From Paraclostridium ghonii (lineage in GTDB: Bacteria > Bacillota > Clostridia > Peptostreptococcales > Peptostreptococcaceae), in NCBI RefSeq assembly GCF_030815085.1, contig NZ_JAUSWG010000012.1: 64,000 nt of DNA. One strand, given 5' to 3'. A program made the translations under genes and the position numbers. The notes under the pieces were generated by a model. It did no database searches. It saw nothing but the letters and a program-made list of their open reading frames with translations, and had not been told where the DNA came from. Shown here in pieces: positions 35,476 to 44,969 of the stretch (position 1 is its first letter; every line of letters begins with the position of its first letter).

Positions 35476-36312
35476 TCCTACCTTAATTTCACCTATAAGC
35501 TTATTTTCATCAGTTCTATAAATCTTAACACTGTTGTTAAAAGTATCCGTTATGAATAAATGCTTACTATCACTTGATATTTCTAGTCCTTGAGGATTTC
35601 CATTTACTTTTATACATCCAATCTCTTTATACGTATTATAGTCTAATATTTTTATAGCTTTATATCCTAAGTCAGCTATATATATACATTCATTTTTATA
35701 GTTTAAACATGTTTCAACTGGAATTAGTAAGTTTCCTATAATATCTACTATCTTTAAATTTTTTTTATCTAAAATAACTATCTTTCCATCTAATGTAGAT
35801 GTATATATTAAGTCTTTATACTTGTCTATTTTTATATGCCACGCTTTATAATCTAAATTAATCTTTTTTTCTACTGCTTTTTTTTCAACATCTATACATA
35901 ATATAGAATCTATACATGGAACATATATTTTATCATCAATTTGATCATATGCAAATCCATGAGGCATATTGTCAACACTAATGACTCCTATTGGTTCTAA
36001 TTTAGTTTTATTTAATACGTAAATGCTATTGGAATCTTCATTAGCTATAAAAAGCTCATTCTTACAAAGACATACCTGACTTAAATTTCCCCCTACAGAT
36101 ACAGAGTCTATTATTTTTTCTTTTTCAATATCTAAAACATACAACATTCCATCAAATGAACTCGGTATATACATTATATTTTTGTCTTTCTCTATACAAA
36201 AATGATGAGGATATATATCTGGCCCTAAATTTATTTCTTTTTCCAGTTCAAGAGTTTGATAATCTATTATACTTATACTTTGTGATAAATAGTTAGATGT
36301 ATATAGCTTCAA
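35446..36312 (-). CDS. YncE-like beta-propeller protein
   Basis: About 288 residues made of six to seven beta-propeller blades of the YVTN/YncE type. Repeating DIEKEK.IDSVSVGGNLSQVCL and similar GNPQGLEISSDSKHLFITDTFNNSVKIY segments recur about every 40 residues. No signal peptide is visible, so it is probably cytoplasmic. The likely start is TTG at 36312 (MKLYTSNYL) with GGAGG 7 bases upstream; a TTG six codons earlier has no separate ribosome site. Function unknown. Confidence 0.78.
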   Translation of the reverse strand: MKLYTSNYLSQSISIIDYQTLELEKEINLGPDIYPHHFCIEKDKNIMYIPSSFDGMLYVLDIEKEKIIDSVSVGGNLSQVCLCKNELFIANEDSNSIYVLNKTKLEPIGVISVDNMPHGFAYDQIDDKIYVPCIDSILCIDVEKKAVEKKINLDYKAWHIKIDKYKDLIYTSTLDGKIVILDKKNLKIVDIIGNLLIPVETCLNYKNECIYIADLGYKAIKILDYNTYKEIGCIKVNGNPQGLEISSDSKHLFITDTFNNSVKIYRTDENKLIGEIKVGKEPTTIVFV

Positions 36313-36481
36313 AACAAAACCTCCTCGCAATAAAGTGTACTAACATAGTATATTGTTTAAAACGCTCGTCTTATTACTTTTTTTACTAACTAGCAAATTA
36401 TACTTATTAAAAAATTATTGATAAATTATTATAGGCTAAGTAATACTAAATACTTTATAAAAGTAAAAAAAGACTTTTGAT

Positions 36482-36602
36482 CAACGGACGAAGTCGTTTG
36501 AGTAACGGGACACGAGTTTGCCGAGTGAACGTTGACGACATGAAATTTTGGCGACATGAAGTGGTTAGCAGCCGTAGTCGCTCAAGGTAAGCGAATTTTT
36601 TT
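36482..36602 (+). repeat. dispersed 120-bp repeat, copy A
   Basis: Contains GTTTGAGTAACGGGACACGA and CGTTGACGACATGAAATTTT, ending GTCGCTCAAGGTAAGCG plus T tract. The same order of motifs occurs reversed at 54637-54757 and partly at 36920-37012. It lies 5' of the TSCPD gene. Part of a 336-bp gap (36331-36666) otherwise AT-rich. Confidence 0.85.
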
Positions 36603-36666
36603 ATACTTGAAATATATCTATATTATTTGGTATTATTTACTTATCACATTTTTGGAGGTATTTACA

Positions 36667-36918
36667 ATGAAAGTATCATTTAAACCATCTGGAGTTTGCT
36701 GCAGAGAGATTATATTCGATATCGATCAAAATAATATAGTTACAAGCATAGACTTCATCGGAGGATGTCCTGGTAACTTATTAGGACTTAAGAATCTTGT
36801 AGAAGGAAGTCCTGCTGCTGAAGTTGCAGATAAATTAGCTGGTATTCCTTGTGGCGGAAAGTCTACTTCTTGCCCTGATCAATTATCAAAAGCTTTACGT
36901 GCACAATTATCTAAATAG
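36667..36918 (+). CDS. TSCPD domain protein (TIGR03905 type)
   Basis: The 83-residue protein starts MKVSFKPSGVCCREIIF and has four or more conserved cysteines: CC at 11-12, GGCPGNL near 36, IPCGGKSTSCPDQL near 66. TSCPD domains also cap some ribonucleotide reductases; here it is stand-alone and its function is not known. GGAGGT lies 7 bases before the ATG; an upstream in-frame start would fall inside the repeat and is rejected. It is bracketed by inverted copies of a dispersed repeat. Confidence 0.85.
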   Translation: MKVSFKPSGVCCREIIFDIDQNNIVTSIDFIGGCPGNLLGLKNLVEGSPAAEVADKLAGIPCGGKSTSCPDQLSKALRAQLSK

Positions 36919-36919
36919 T

Positions 36920-37012
36920 AAAAAATTCGCTTTGCTTGAGCGACTACGTCTGCGAACTATTTCATGTCGCCAACGACCTTAAGAAAGTGGTCCGTTGCTC
37001 AAGTTTATGAGT
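36920..37012 (-). repeat. dispersed repeat, copy B (inverted, partial)
   Basis: On the minus strand it reads GGCGACATGAAATAG, then GTAGTCGCTCAAGCAAAGCG plus T tract, matching the right half of copy A in inverted orientation. It begins at the TSCPD stop codon. The left half is shorter and diverged (ACGGACCACTTTC). Confidence 0.75.
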
Positions 37013-37066
37013 TGGAAATTATATTTATCCACAGTTCAGGATTAAATACAATTTCCTAAGGATTTT

Positions 37067-37115
37067 AAAAAGAGTTTGTTTTTAAGTATCAAAACTTAAA
37101 CTCAAACTCTTTTTT
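37067..37115 (-). terminator. folC terminator
   Basis: AAAAAGAGTTTG pairs with CAAACTCTTTTT, with an inner TTTAAGT/ACTTAAA stem. Confidence 0.88.
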
Positions 37116-37116
37116 A

Positions 37117-38415
37117 TTATTTATTATTTAATATTATCGTTCTTATATTTCCTATCATATATAAAGATCCTGCACTTATTATTACATCATCTTCATTTGC
37201 AATTTTTAATGCATAATCTACAGCTTCTTTTATGTTTGGCTTACAATTCACTTGTATATTATATTTTTCTATTTTTTCTTTAAGCCTTTTAGAATCTATA
37301 GCTCTAGGATTATCAGGTGTAGTTGTTATTACTTTATTAAATCTAGGAATTAATATATCCAATACAGATTCTATATCTTTATCTTCAAGCATACCTATTA
37401 CAAGTATCTTATTTTGATTTTTAAAATATTTATCAATAGAATTTGCAAGTGAACTCGCTCCTTCTTCATTATGCGCTCCATCTATTATAAACATCGGATT
37501 TTCACTTATTTTTTCTATTCTTCCTGGCCATTTAGTTTCTATTAGACCTTTTCTAATATTTTCTTCAGATATATTTATAAATTTATTATCACTTAAGTAT
37601 TCAATAACATTAATAGCTACAATGGAATTATTTATTTGATGATCTCCTATTAACTTTATTTCTAAGTCTTTAAATTCTTTTCCATTTATAATGCAATTAT
37701 ATACTTGTGAATTAATATTAGATGATTTTATTTGTATACTATCGAAATCACACTCTATATATTGAGATTTTTTTTCATTACATATATTTTTTATAACTCC
37801 ACTTGCTTCTTTTTTTTGAGGGTATACTATAGTAGAACAATTTTCTTTTATAATCCCACCTTTTTCAAATGCTATTTTCCCTAGCGTATCTCCAAGTATA
37901 CCTGTATGGTCTAAGCTTATTGAAGTTATCACACTAACTAAAGGATTATCTATAACATTAGTTGCGTCATATCTTCCCCCAAGCCCAACTTCTAAAGCAA
38001 CAAAATCAACTTTTTCTTGGCTATAATAGTAAAATGCCATAGCTGTTACTATTTCAAACTCAGTAGGATAAGAATAGCCCTCGCTTACCATTATTTCTAT
38101 TTTATCTTTTATTAAACATACTATTTTTGCAACATCTTCTTCACGTATATTTTCTCCATTTACTCTTATCCTCTCCGTAAATGTTTCTAAAAATGGAGAT
38201 GTGTATAATCCAACTTTATATCCACTTTCTTTTAATATAGATGAAATAAAAGAACATGTAGATCCTTTACCATTAGTTCCAGCAACATGTATTACTTTCA
38301 AATTATTTTGTGGGTTTCCTAATAAATCTAATAATTTTTTTATATTGTCTAACCCTAATCTAACCCCAAATTTATGACTTTCGTGTATAAACTGTAAAGC
38401 ATCGTTATAATTCAT
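37117..38415 (-). CDS. folC: folylpolyglutamate synthase / dihydrofolate synthase
   Basis: Adds glutamate to folates, Mur-ligase fold. The 432 residues have HVAGTNGKGSTCSFISSIL near residue 40 (P-loop), SPFLETFTERIRVNGE near 75, ALEVGLGGRYDATNV near 145, TSISLDHTGILGDT near 165 and IIDGAHNEEGASS near 310. Normal length. It is isolated on the minus strand; valS, its usual partner upstream in many clostridia, lies beyond the rsmF remnant and the 120-bp array. This suggests insertion of those between the two, an inference. Confidence 0.95.
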   Translation of the reverse strand: MNYNDALQFIHESHKFGVRLGLDNIKKLLDLLGNPQNNLKVIHVAGTNGKGSTCSFISSILKESGYKVGLYTSPFLETFTERIRVNGENIREEDVAKIVCLIKDKIEIMVSEGYSYPTEFEIVTAMAFYYYSQEKVDFVALEVGLGGRYDATNVIDNPLVSVITSISLDHTGILGDTLGKIAFEKGGIIKENCSTIVYPQKKEASGVIKNICNEKKSQYIECDFDSIQIKSSNINSQVYNCIINGKEFKDLEIKLIGDHQINNSIVAINVIEYLSDNKFINISEENIRKGLIETKWPGRIEKISENPMFIIDGAHNEEGASSLANSIDKYFKNQNKILVIGMLEDKDIESVLDILIPRFNKVITTTPDNPRAIDSKRLKEKIEKYNIQVNCKPNIKEAVDYALKIANEDDVIISAGSLYMIGNIRTIILNNK

Positions 38416-38516
38416 ATTATTCCTCCATTATATAATTAAATATAAATCAATTCTAATATTATTTAATTTCGTCAAAATACCCAATTAATCCTCTATAAAT
38501 GATATTATTTAATAAT

Positions 38517-38879
38517 TTATTCTAAGGCCTTTTGGATAATGATTTTTAAGTACTCCATTAGATCCTTTTCCCCAGGAGCAGCACACATATCTAAAACTTT
38601 ATCTACTTATTTGATACCAGCTCTTGGTACTACGCTCATAGCTTATGGCTATTGAAGATAATATGCTCCAAATAAAATCGTTCATCTGCCCAAGGTATTT
38701 GACTTAATTTAAATAAATTTCGCTTAACCAATTCTTCTTTACTCATTTTAAGATTATTAACTCTAAGCACTGTAGTTTTAGATTCTTCATAACTTTTTAT
38801 AAAATCATCATACTTACCTTTAAGTATTTCTTTCATATCTTCTAAAAACTTTTAAGGTACTGTTGTCAATTTTCTTCAT
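38517..38879 (-). pseudogene. decayed RsmF-like 16S rRNA m5C methyltransferase
   Basis: Remnant of a NOL1/NOP2/Sun family protein. An ATG at 38879 starts MKKIDNSTLK. A frameshift near 38853 leads to FLEDMKEILKGKYDDFIKSY and then LRVNNLKMSKEELV, IPWADERFYLE, typical of the RsmF N-terminus. A TGA and frameshift follow near 38636. The next frame reads MSVVPRAGIK, a TAA, then VDKVLDMCAAPGEKD (SAM motif) and quickly ends. Internal and most C-terminal sequence is missing. The intact 66-codon ORF inside it is therefore not a gene. Confidence 0.85.
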
Positions 38880-39000
38880 CCTTTCTATGTCATATAAATT
38901 ATATTTAGGTAAGTTATCTATATACTATTTCATATATTTTATCATACACACTATAATAAAATATAATTTTCCATACATCAATATTCACTTTTATCCATTT

Positions 39001-39485
39001 ACCATTCCAACAAAATAGATATATAAATTAAGTCTAGGCATAGCAAAAAGCTCCTATATAAGTTTTAGCGACATTTCAAAGCATCTTTTCCGCTTTGTGG
39101 AGCAAAACTTTTCTTCCTCTTACCACCACATAAAATAGATATTTAAATTAAGCATACGCATAGTAAAGAGCCCCTATATAAGTTTTAGCGACATTTCAAA
39201 GCATCTTTTCCGCTTTGTGGAGCAAAACTTTTCTTCCTCTTACCACCACATAAAATAGATATTTAAATTAAGTATACGCATAGTAAAGAGCCCCTATATA
39301 AGTTTTAGCGACATTTCAAAGCATCTTTTCCGCTTTGTGGAGCAAAACTTTTCTTCCTCTTACCACCACATAAAATAGATATTTAAATTGAGTATACGCA
39401 TAGTAAAGAGCCCCTATATAAGTTTTAGCGACATTTCAAAGCATCTTTCCCGCTTTGTGTGGAGCAAAACTTATATAGGGGCTCT
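39001..39485. repeat. 120-bp tandem array ending in a complete palindrome
   Basis: The CTATATA sites at 39060, 39180, 39300 and 39420 give an exact 120-bp period over four units. Units 1 to 3 hold the left arm (CCTATATAAGTTTT), the core (AGCGACATTTCAAAGC, GCTTTG, TGGAGC) and a spacer. Unit 4 is closed by a perfect 20-bp right arm: 39407-39426 pairs with 39466-39485. The core matches the 78-bp array and the eno element, but stem and spacer differ. It begins about 45 bp beyond the valS stop codon. 38880-39000 is AT-rich with nothing recognisable. Confidence 0.92.
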
Positions 39486-39530
39486 ACATACTATACTATA
39501 CTATACTATACTATTATATATCTATTTTCG

Positions 39531-42194
39531 CTACTTTATTTTAGCTTCTATATTTTCTATTCTTTCAAGAACTGATTTTATCATTTCTTCGAATTTTTCT
39601 TTTTTAGCCTTTTCTTCATTAACTAAACTTTCTGGAGCTTTTGCTAAGAATCCTTGATTAGAAAGTTTTCCGTTAACTCTCTTTATTTCACCTTCTAATT
39701 TAGCTTTTTCTTTGTTTAATCTCTCCAATTCCTTAGTGAAATCAACTAATTCATCAAGAGGTATAAATATTTTTACACCATCTATAACAACACTTACAGC
39801 ATCTTCTGGTACATTAGTTTCATCTTCAAATATTTCAACTGTAGATGCAGATGCTAATGTTACAAAGTAATCAAGTCCAGCTTCCATAGCTTCTTTCTTT
39901 TCAGCTGTTGGAACTATTATAACTTTAGCTTTCTTTGATGGAGGTACATTCATTTCAGCTCTTACGTTTCTTATATTTCTTATACCATCCATTGTTAAGT
40001 TCATCATTTCTTCTTCTTTAGCCATGTTATCACCTTCATCGTAATGAGGGAACTGAGCTACAACTATACTTCCTTGTACAGTTGGAAGATGAGTATATAT
40101 TTCTTCAGTTATAAAAGGCATATATGGGTGAAGAAGTTTTAATATTTTTTCTAATACATATGTTAATGTATATAACGCTGTTTGCTTAGCTTCTTTATCA
40201 TCTGAGTATAATCTTGGCTTAACTATTTCTATATACCAGTCACAGTACTCTGACCAAGCAAAGTCGTATATCTTTTGAGCTGCTATTCCTAAGTCAAACT
40301 TATCCATGTTGTCAGTAACTTCTTTAACAACATTATTAGCTCTTGATATTATCCATTTATCAGCTAAAGTCATATTCTTTTCTACTGATTCTCTAGTAAC
40401 ACCATTCATTATCTCTTCATCTATATTCATAAATACAAATCTAGATGCATTCCATAACTTATTAGCAAAGTTTCTAGATGCTTCAACTCTTTCCATATAG
40501 AATCTCATGTCATTTCCTGGAGAGTTTCCAGTAGCTAACATAAATCTTAAAGCATCAGCTCCGTACTTGTCTATAACTTCTAATGGGTCTATTCCATTTC
40601 CTAGAGATTTACTCATTTTTCTACCTTCTGAATCTCTTACAAGTCCATGTATTAATACATTTTCAAATGGAGTTTCTCCCATACAGAACATTCCTGCAAA
40701 TGCCATTCTTACAACCCAGAAGAATATTATATCGTATCCAGTTACAAGTACACTTGTTGGATAATAGTAATTTAATTCTTCTGTGTTATTAGGCCATCCT
40801 AATGTTGAAAAAGGCCATAATGCTGATGAGAACCATGTATCTAGTACGTCTTCATCTTGCTTAAAGTTAGCATGTCCACATTTACATTGTTTTGGCATTT
40901 CTTTAGCAACTACTACCTCACCACATTCTTGACAGTAGTAAGCTGGTATTTGGTGACCCCACCATAATTGTCTTGATATGCACCAGTCTCTTATGTTTTC
41001 TAACCATTGTAAATAAGTTTTATCAAACTTATCTGGCACAAAGTTTAATTCTTGTTTCTTTAATATGTCTATAGCAGGTTTTGCTAATTCATCCATTTTA
41101 ACAAACCATTGATCTGATAGTCTTGGTTCAACTACAGTTTTACATCTGTAACAAGATCCTACATTATGGTTATGATCTTTTATAGCTATTAGGTATCCAG
41201 CTTCTTCTAAGTCAGCTATAAGTTGTTTTCTACACTCATATCTGTCCATACCTTCATACTTACCAGCTAACTTATTCATAGTTCCATCTTCATTCATTAC
41301 ATTTATCTTTTCAAGATCATGTCTTTTTCCTACTTCAAAGTCATTAGGGTCATGTGCAGGCGTCATTTTAACTGCACCTGTACCGAACTCTAAATCAACA
41401 TAATCATCTGCAACTATTACAATTTCTCTTCCTACTAACGGAAGTATCGCATGCTTTCCTACTAAGTGAGTATATCTTTCATCTTCTGGATTTACAGCTA
41501 TACCACTATCTCCAAGCATTGTTTCTGGTCTAGTTGTAGCTATTTCTAAAAATTCATCACTACCTACTATTGGGTATTTTATGTGATAGAACTTTCCATC
41601 ATGTTCTTCATGCTCAACTTCTGCATCTGATAATGTAGTTTTACAATCTGGACACCAGTTTATTATTCTATTTCCTCTGTATATTTGTCCTTTTTCGTAT
41701 AGTTTTACAAAGAATTCTGTAACTGCTTCATTACAACCTTGATCCATTGTAAATCTTTCTCTATCCCAGTCACAAGAATCTCCTAATTGTTTCATTTGGT
41801 CTACTATTTTTCTACCGAATTCATTTCTCCAGTCCATAGCTCTTTTTAAGAACTCTTCTCTTCCTAATTCGTACTTAGTTTTACCTTCTTGTTTTTTTAT
41901 TCTTTCAACAACCTTAACTTCTGTTGCTATAGATGCATGGTCTGTTCCTGGTTGCCATAAAGCTTCATAACCGTCCATTCTCTTCCATCTTATAAGTATA
42001 TCTTGTAATGTATGGTCAAGAGCATGCCCCATGTGTAACTGCCCCGTTATGTTTGGTGGGGGAAGCATTATTGTAAATGGCTTTTTATTTGAGTTTGGCT
42101 TAGATTTAAATAACCCATCTTCTACCCACTTTGAATATAATCTTGATTCAAAGTCTTTCGGATTATACGTTTTTGGTAAGTTAGTATTTTCCAT
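39531..42194 (-). CDS. valS: valyl-tRNA synthetase
   Basis: Charges tRNA-Val. The 887-residue class I enzyme shows PPPNITGQLHMGHALDHT (HIGH) near residue 45, the editing domain TTRPETMLGD near 218, KMSKSLGNGIDP (KMSKS) near 525, and the C-terminal coiled-coil arm after 820 (ELERLNKEKAKLEGEI). Its leader carries a complete T-box, so it responds to uncharged tRNA-Val. The 3' end is followed by the 120-bp array. Confidence 0.97.
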   Translation of the reverse strand: MENTNLPKTYNPKDFESRLYSKWVEDGLFKSKPNSNKKPFTIMLPPPNITGQLHMGHALDHTLQDILIRWKRMDGYEALWQPGTDHASIATEVKVVERIKKQEGKTKYELGREEFLKRAMDWRNEFGRKIVDQMKQLGDSCDWDRERFTMDQGCNEAVTEFFVKLYEKGQIYRGNRIINWCPDCKTTLSDAEVEHEEHDGKFYHIKYPIVGSDEFLEIATTRPETMLGDSGIAVNPEDERYTHLVGKHAILPLVGREIVIVADDYVDLEFGTGAVKMTPAHDPNDFEVGKRHDLEKINVMNEDGTMNKLAGKYEGMDRYECRKQLIADLEEAGYLIAIKDHNHNVGSCYRCKTVVEPRLSDQWFVKMDELAKPAIDILKKQELNFVPDKFDKTYLQWLENIRDWCISRQLWWGHQIPAYYCQECGEVVVAKEMPKQCKCGHANFKQDEDVLDTWFSSALWPFSTLGWPNNTEELNYYYPTSVLVTGYDIIFFWVVRMAFAGMFCMGETPFENVLIHGLVRDSEGRKMSKSLGNGIDPLEVIDKYGADALRFMLATGNSPGNDMRFYMERVEASRNFANKLWNASRFVFMNIDEEIMNGVTRESVEKNMTLADKWIISRANNVVKEVTDNMDKFDLGIAAQKIYDFAWSEYCDWYIEIVKPRLYSDDKEAKQTALYTLTYVLEKILKLLHPYMPFITEEIYTHLPTVQGSIVVAQFPHYDEGDNMAKEEEMMNLTMDGIRNIRNVRAEMNVPPSKKAKVIIVPTAEKKEAMEAGLDYFVTLASASTVEIFEDETNVPEDAVSVVIDGVKIFIPLDELVDFTKELERLNKEKAKLEGEIKRVNGKLSNQGFLAKAPESLVNEEKAKKEKFEEMIKSVLERIENIEAKIK

Positions 42195-42223
42195 ATTAAT
42201 TCCTCCTATTTTTTATTTTGTAT

Positions 42224-42475
42224 AAAAAAAGAGCCTTTCATCCTATTTAAGGACGAAAAGCTCGCGTTACCACCTTAATTTTATGTAAAGTTTTAAATTT
42301 AACTCTACATAACACTTAATAGATTTAACGATTCTCACCGTCTAAGCTTACTATTTTTTCAGCTTAGAAACTCCAAAGCTACCTTCTGCAAGTCATTTCT
42401 TAGAAAGTCTTTCAGCCGGTGGACCTTCCTCTCTGTAAGTTGAGTTTGCATACTCCTCTTTTTCTCAGTTTTTAA
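42224..42475 (-). promoter_or_regulatory. T-box riboswitch of valS
   Basis: Minus-strand leader with the invariant antiterminator box AAGGTGGTAACGCGAG (42261-42276). Downstream is a terminator stem GAGCTTTTCGTCC/GGATGAAAGGCTC plus T run (42229-42262). Upstream stem I elements are visible, with a likely specifier GUA (valine) at 42380-42382. It fills most of the 348-bp gap between the deacetylase and valS. Confidence 0.93.
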
Positions 42476-42542
42476 ATATTTTGTTTATCTCTTAATTATA
42501 TATAATCACTATTATTATTGTCAATATTTATAAATATTATAT

Positions 42543-43361
42543 TCAACTACGTAAATTTTGTTCCCAATAATTTTTTGGTATATCATTTTCTTCTATTGTC
42601 ATTATTGTATACCCTTTTTGTTTCAATTCATCAATTATACCTTGAAGCGCCTTAACACTTTGTTCTTTTTCATGCATCAAAAGAACAACTTCATTGTGTT
42701 GATCGGCATATTTATTCACATTATTTACTATAGTTTGTGGCGTACCTTTCCAATCCTCTGTGTCTAAATTCCAATCCCAGACTTTAAACCCCTCATTAAC
42801 TAAAGCATTATAAGAACTTTCAGGAGTATACGGCTTACTTCCATAAGGTAACCTCATTAAATTTGAATTTACTTTAGCAATTTTATTTAATGTTTCTTGA
42901 CATTTTTCAAATTCATTTACAGTCTTTTCAGGAGTTTTATATAATACAGATATGTCGTGACTTACACTGTGAAATCCCATAGAGTGGCCTTCTTGAGCTA
43001 TTCTTTTTAATTGTTCTGGATGTTGTTTCATATTACCATCTATCATAAAAAAAGTTGCTTTAACATTATTACTGTCTAATATGGATAGTATCCCATCAGT
43101 ATATTTAGATGGACCATCATCAATAGTTATATAAGCTACTTTCTCAGGTTTTGGTTTTGGTCCTCTATTATTTACATTGCTTGCTTTTCCCATGAGGTCA
43201 GTTAGTGCTATTTTATTACTTTCTATTAAATTTACATCTATATTATTTTTATCATTTGATGTAGCAATTATTTTATCAAATGTAATAAATAATAAAAACA
43301 AAAGTAATACAACTGTAGATACACTTAAAAAAATAGGTTTTATTTTTCTTTTCATCCCCAC
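42543..43361 (-). CDS. polysaccharide deacetylase
   Basis: Peptidoglycan or chitin-type N-deacetylase of 272 residues, with a membrane anchor at about 8-28 and an extracellular NodB domain. Motifs: YITIDDGPSKYT near 76 (both Asp present), GHSMGFHSVSHD near 132 (metal His), RLPYGSKPY near 168, WDWNLDTEDWKG near 195 and LLMHEK near 227. It differs from the PdaB-like protein at 33376 in having the full DD motif. It is isolated between the valS leader and phoU; the target glycan is inferred. Confidence 0.88.
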   Translation of the reverse strand: MGMKRKIKPIFLSVSTVVLLLFLLFITFDKIIATSNDKNNIDVNLIESNKIALTDLMGKASNVNNRGPKPKPEKVAYITIDDGPSKYTDGILSILDSNNVKATFFMIDGNMKQHPEQLKRIAQEGHSMGFHSVSHDISVLYKTPEKTVNEFEKCQETLNKIAKVNSNLMRLPYGSKPYTPESSYNALVNEGFKVWDWNLDTEDWKGTPQTIVNNVNKYADQHNEVVLLMHEKEQSVKALQGIIDELKQKGYTIMTIEENDIPKNYWEQNLRS

Positions 43362-43501
43362 TTCCCCTTTGTTTTTTATTGATTTAATAAATATTATTAG
43401 TTATTATTGCCAATTATTTAAATCAATATAGCTAAATTTTGTAATTAAACATTGTACTTTAATAGATATGTTTCTACTTAATAAAATATTATTACAAAAA
43501 A

Positions 43502-43524
43502 ATAAAACTACATTCTGTAGTTTT
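43502..43524 (-). terminator. pst-phoU terminator
   Basis: AAAACTACA/TGTAGTTTT stem overlapping the phoU stop codon, followed on the minus strand by TTATTTTTTT. Confidence 0.85.
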
Positions 43525-44176
43525 ATCCAATCTCTATCATATCTCCTTTTAATGCGTATATAATTTTTTCGCATATATTTGTAATATGGTCTCCAATTCT
43601 CTCTAAGTACCTAGCAACAAATAACATGGTTACTCCTTGATCTATATTCATTTCCTTTTCATGCATAACCTTAAGAGTATGCTCTTGTATAACATCATAT
43701 ATCTTGTCTACTAAGTCATCCTTTAAAGCTGTATTATAAGCAAGAGTTTCATCGCTTAATTCTAAGGCTTTTTTTGCATCCTTTATCATATTTATGCATA
43801 TATCTTTCATTTTAGGAATATCTATTAGTTCTTTTATATGTTCTTCTTTTCCTATTTTTATTACTTCATCTGCAATATTTACAGAGTAATCTCCTATACG
43901 TTCTAACTCTAAACATATACTTTCTAATGCATATATAAATCTTAAATCTTTTGCCATAGGTTGTTTTAATGCCATAAGCTCAATACTTCTATCCCTTATA
44001 TAATCTCTTAAAGTGTCTATTTCATCATCTTGTTGTGCTATTGTCTTTGCTTTTTCAACATCTTTCAACATCATGCTGGCTACTGATGCTTCTAAGATTT
44101 CTTCACTTTTATCAAACATTTTTAATGTATAATTTATAAGGGTATTTATATTTAACTCTAAGTTATTGTTGACCAT
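43523..44176 (-). CDS. phoU: phosphate transport regulator PhoU
   Basis: The 217-residue all-helical protein has the two three-helix repeats and metal-binding E-x-x-x-D motifs (AKTIAQQDDEIDTLRD near 45, LERIGDYSVNIADE near 95, YLERIGDHITNICEKI near 190). It modulates Pst transport and phosphate signalling. It ends the pst operon, 36 bp behind pstB. Confidence 0.95.
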   Translation of the reverse strand: MVNNNLELNINTLINYTLKMFDKSEEILEASVASMMLKDVEKAKTIAQQDDEIDTLRDYIRDRSIELMALKQPMAKDLRFIYALESICLELERIGDYSVNIADEVIKIGKEEHIKELIDIPKMKDICINMIKDAKKALELSDETLAYNTALKDDLVDKIYDVIQEHTLKVMHEKEMNIDQGVTMLFVARYLERIGDHITNICEKIIYALKGDMIEIG

Positions 44177-44212
44177 TTTAAAACTCCTTTTATTGATTAT
44201 TTTATATTTATT

Positions 44213-44968
44213 TTATCCAAATCTTCCTGTTATATAGTCTTCTGTACGTTTATCTTTTGGACTTGTAAATATAGTTTTCGTTTCGTCAAATTCTACAATT
44301 TCTCCACATAAGAAAAATGCTGTCTCATCCGATACACGTGCCGCTTGTTGCATATTATGAGTTACTATTACTATTGTATATTTATCTTTTAACTCGTCTA
44401 TTAGTTCTTCCACTTTAGATGTTGATATTGGATCTAGTGCTGAAGTTGGTTCATCCATTAGTATAACTTCTGGCTTCATAGCTATTGTTCTAGCTATACA
44501 TATACGTTGTTGTTGTCCCCCTGATAATCCTAAAGCAGATTTATTTAATCTATCTTTAACTTCATCCCAAATAGCTGCGCCTCTTAAACTTTCTTCAACA
44601 ATCTTATCTAGTGTAGCTTTATCCTTTATACCATGTATTCTAGGTCCATATGCAACATTTTCATATATACTCATTGGAAATGGATTTGGTTTTTGAAATA
44701 CCATTCCTACTTTTGTACGCAATTTTATAACATCGTCAGATTTATATATATCTTCTCCATCTACAACTATTTCTCCTTTTATTTTAACATTTTCGATTAA
44801 ATCATTCATTCTATTTAGAGTTCTTAAAAATGTTGATTTCCCACATCCTGAAGGGCCTATTAATGCAGTTACCTTATTTTCTTTTACTTGCAGATCTATA
44901 CCTTTTAAAGCTTTGTTATCTCCATAAAAAAGCTCTAAATTTTTTACATTTATTTTTATGTTATTCAT
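44213..44968 (-). CDS. pstB: phosphate ABC transporter ATP-binding protein
   Basis: The 251-residue ATPase energises phosphate uptake. Walker A GPSGCGKST near 37, the PstB-type Q-loop FQKPNPFPMS near 88, signature LSGGQQQR near 148 and Walker B VILMDEPTSALDP near 168 are present. It is 1 bp from pstA, so the genes are translationally linked. Confidence 0.96.
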   Translation of the reverse strand: MNNIKINVKNLELFYGDNKALKGIDLQVKENKVTALIGPSGCGKSTFLRTLNRMNDLIENVKIKGEIVVDGEDIYKSDDVIKLRTKVGMVFQKPNPFPMSIYENVAYGPRIHGIKDKATLDKIVEESLRGAAIWDEVKDRLNKSALGLSGGQQQRICIARTIAMKPEVILMDEPTSALDPISTSKVEELIDELKDKYTIVIVTHNMQQAARVSDETAFFLCGEIVEFDETKTIFTSPKDKRTEDYITGRFG

Positions 44969-44969
44969 A

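Noticed and set aside
36556..36666. Upstream extension of the TSCPD gene
   Set aside because: It lies in the dispersed repeat and would add an unconserved N-terminus; the ATG at 36667 has the ribosome site.
38636..38836. 66-codon protein-coding gene
   Set aside because: It is a piece of a frame-shifted rsmF remnant.
40507..40764. Plus-strand ORF opposite valS
   Set aside because: Shadow of valS; no ribosome site and no recognisable domain.
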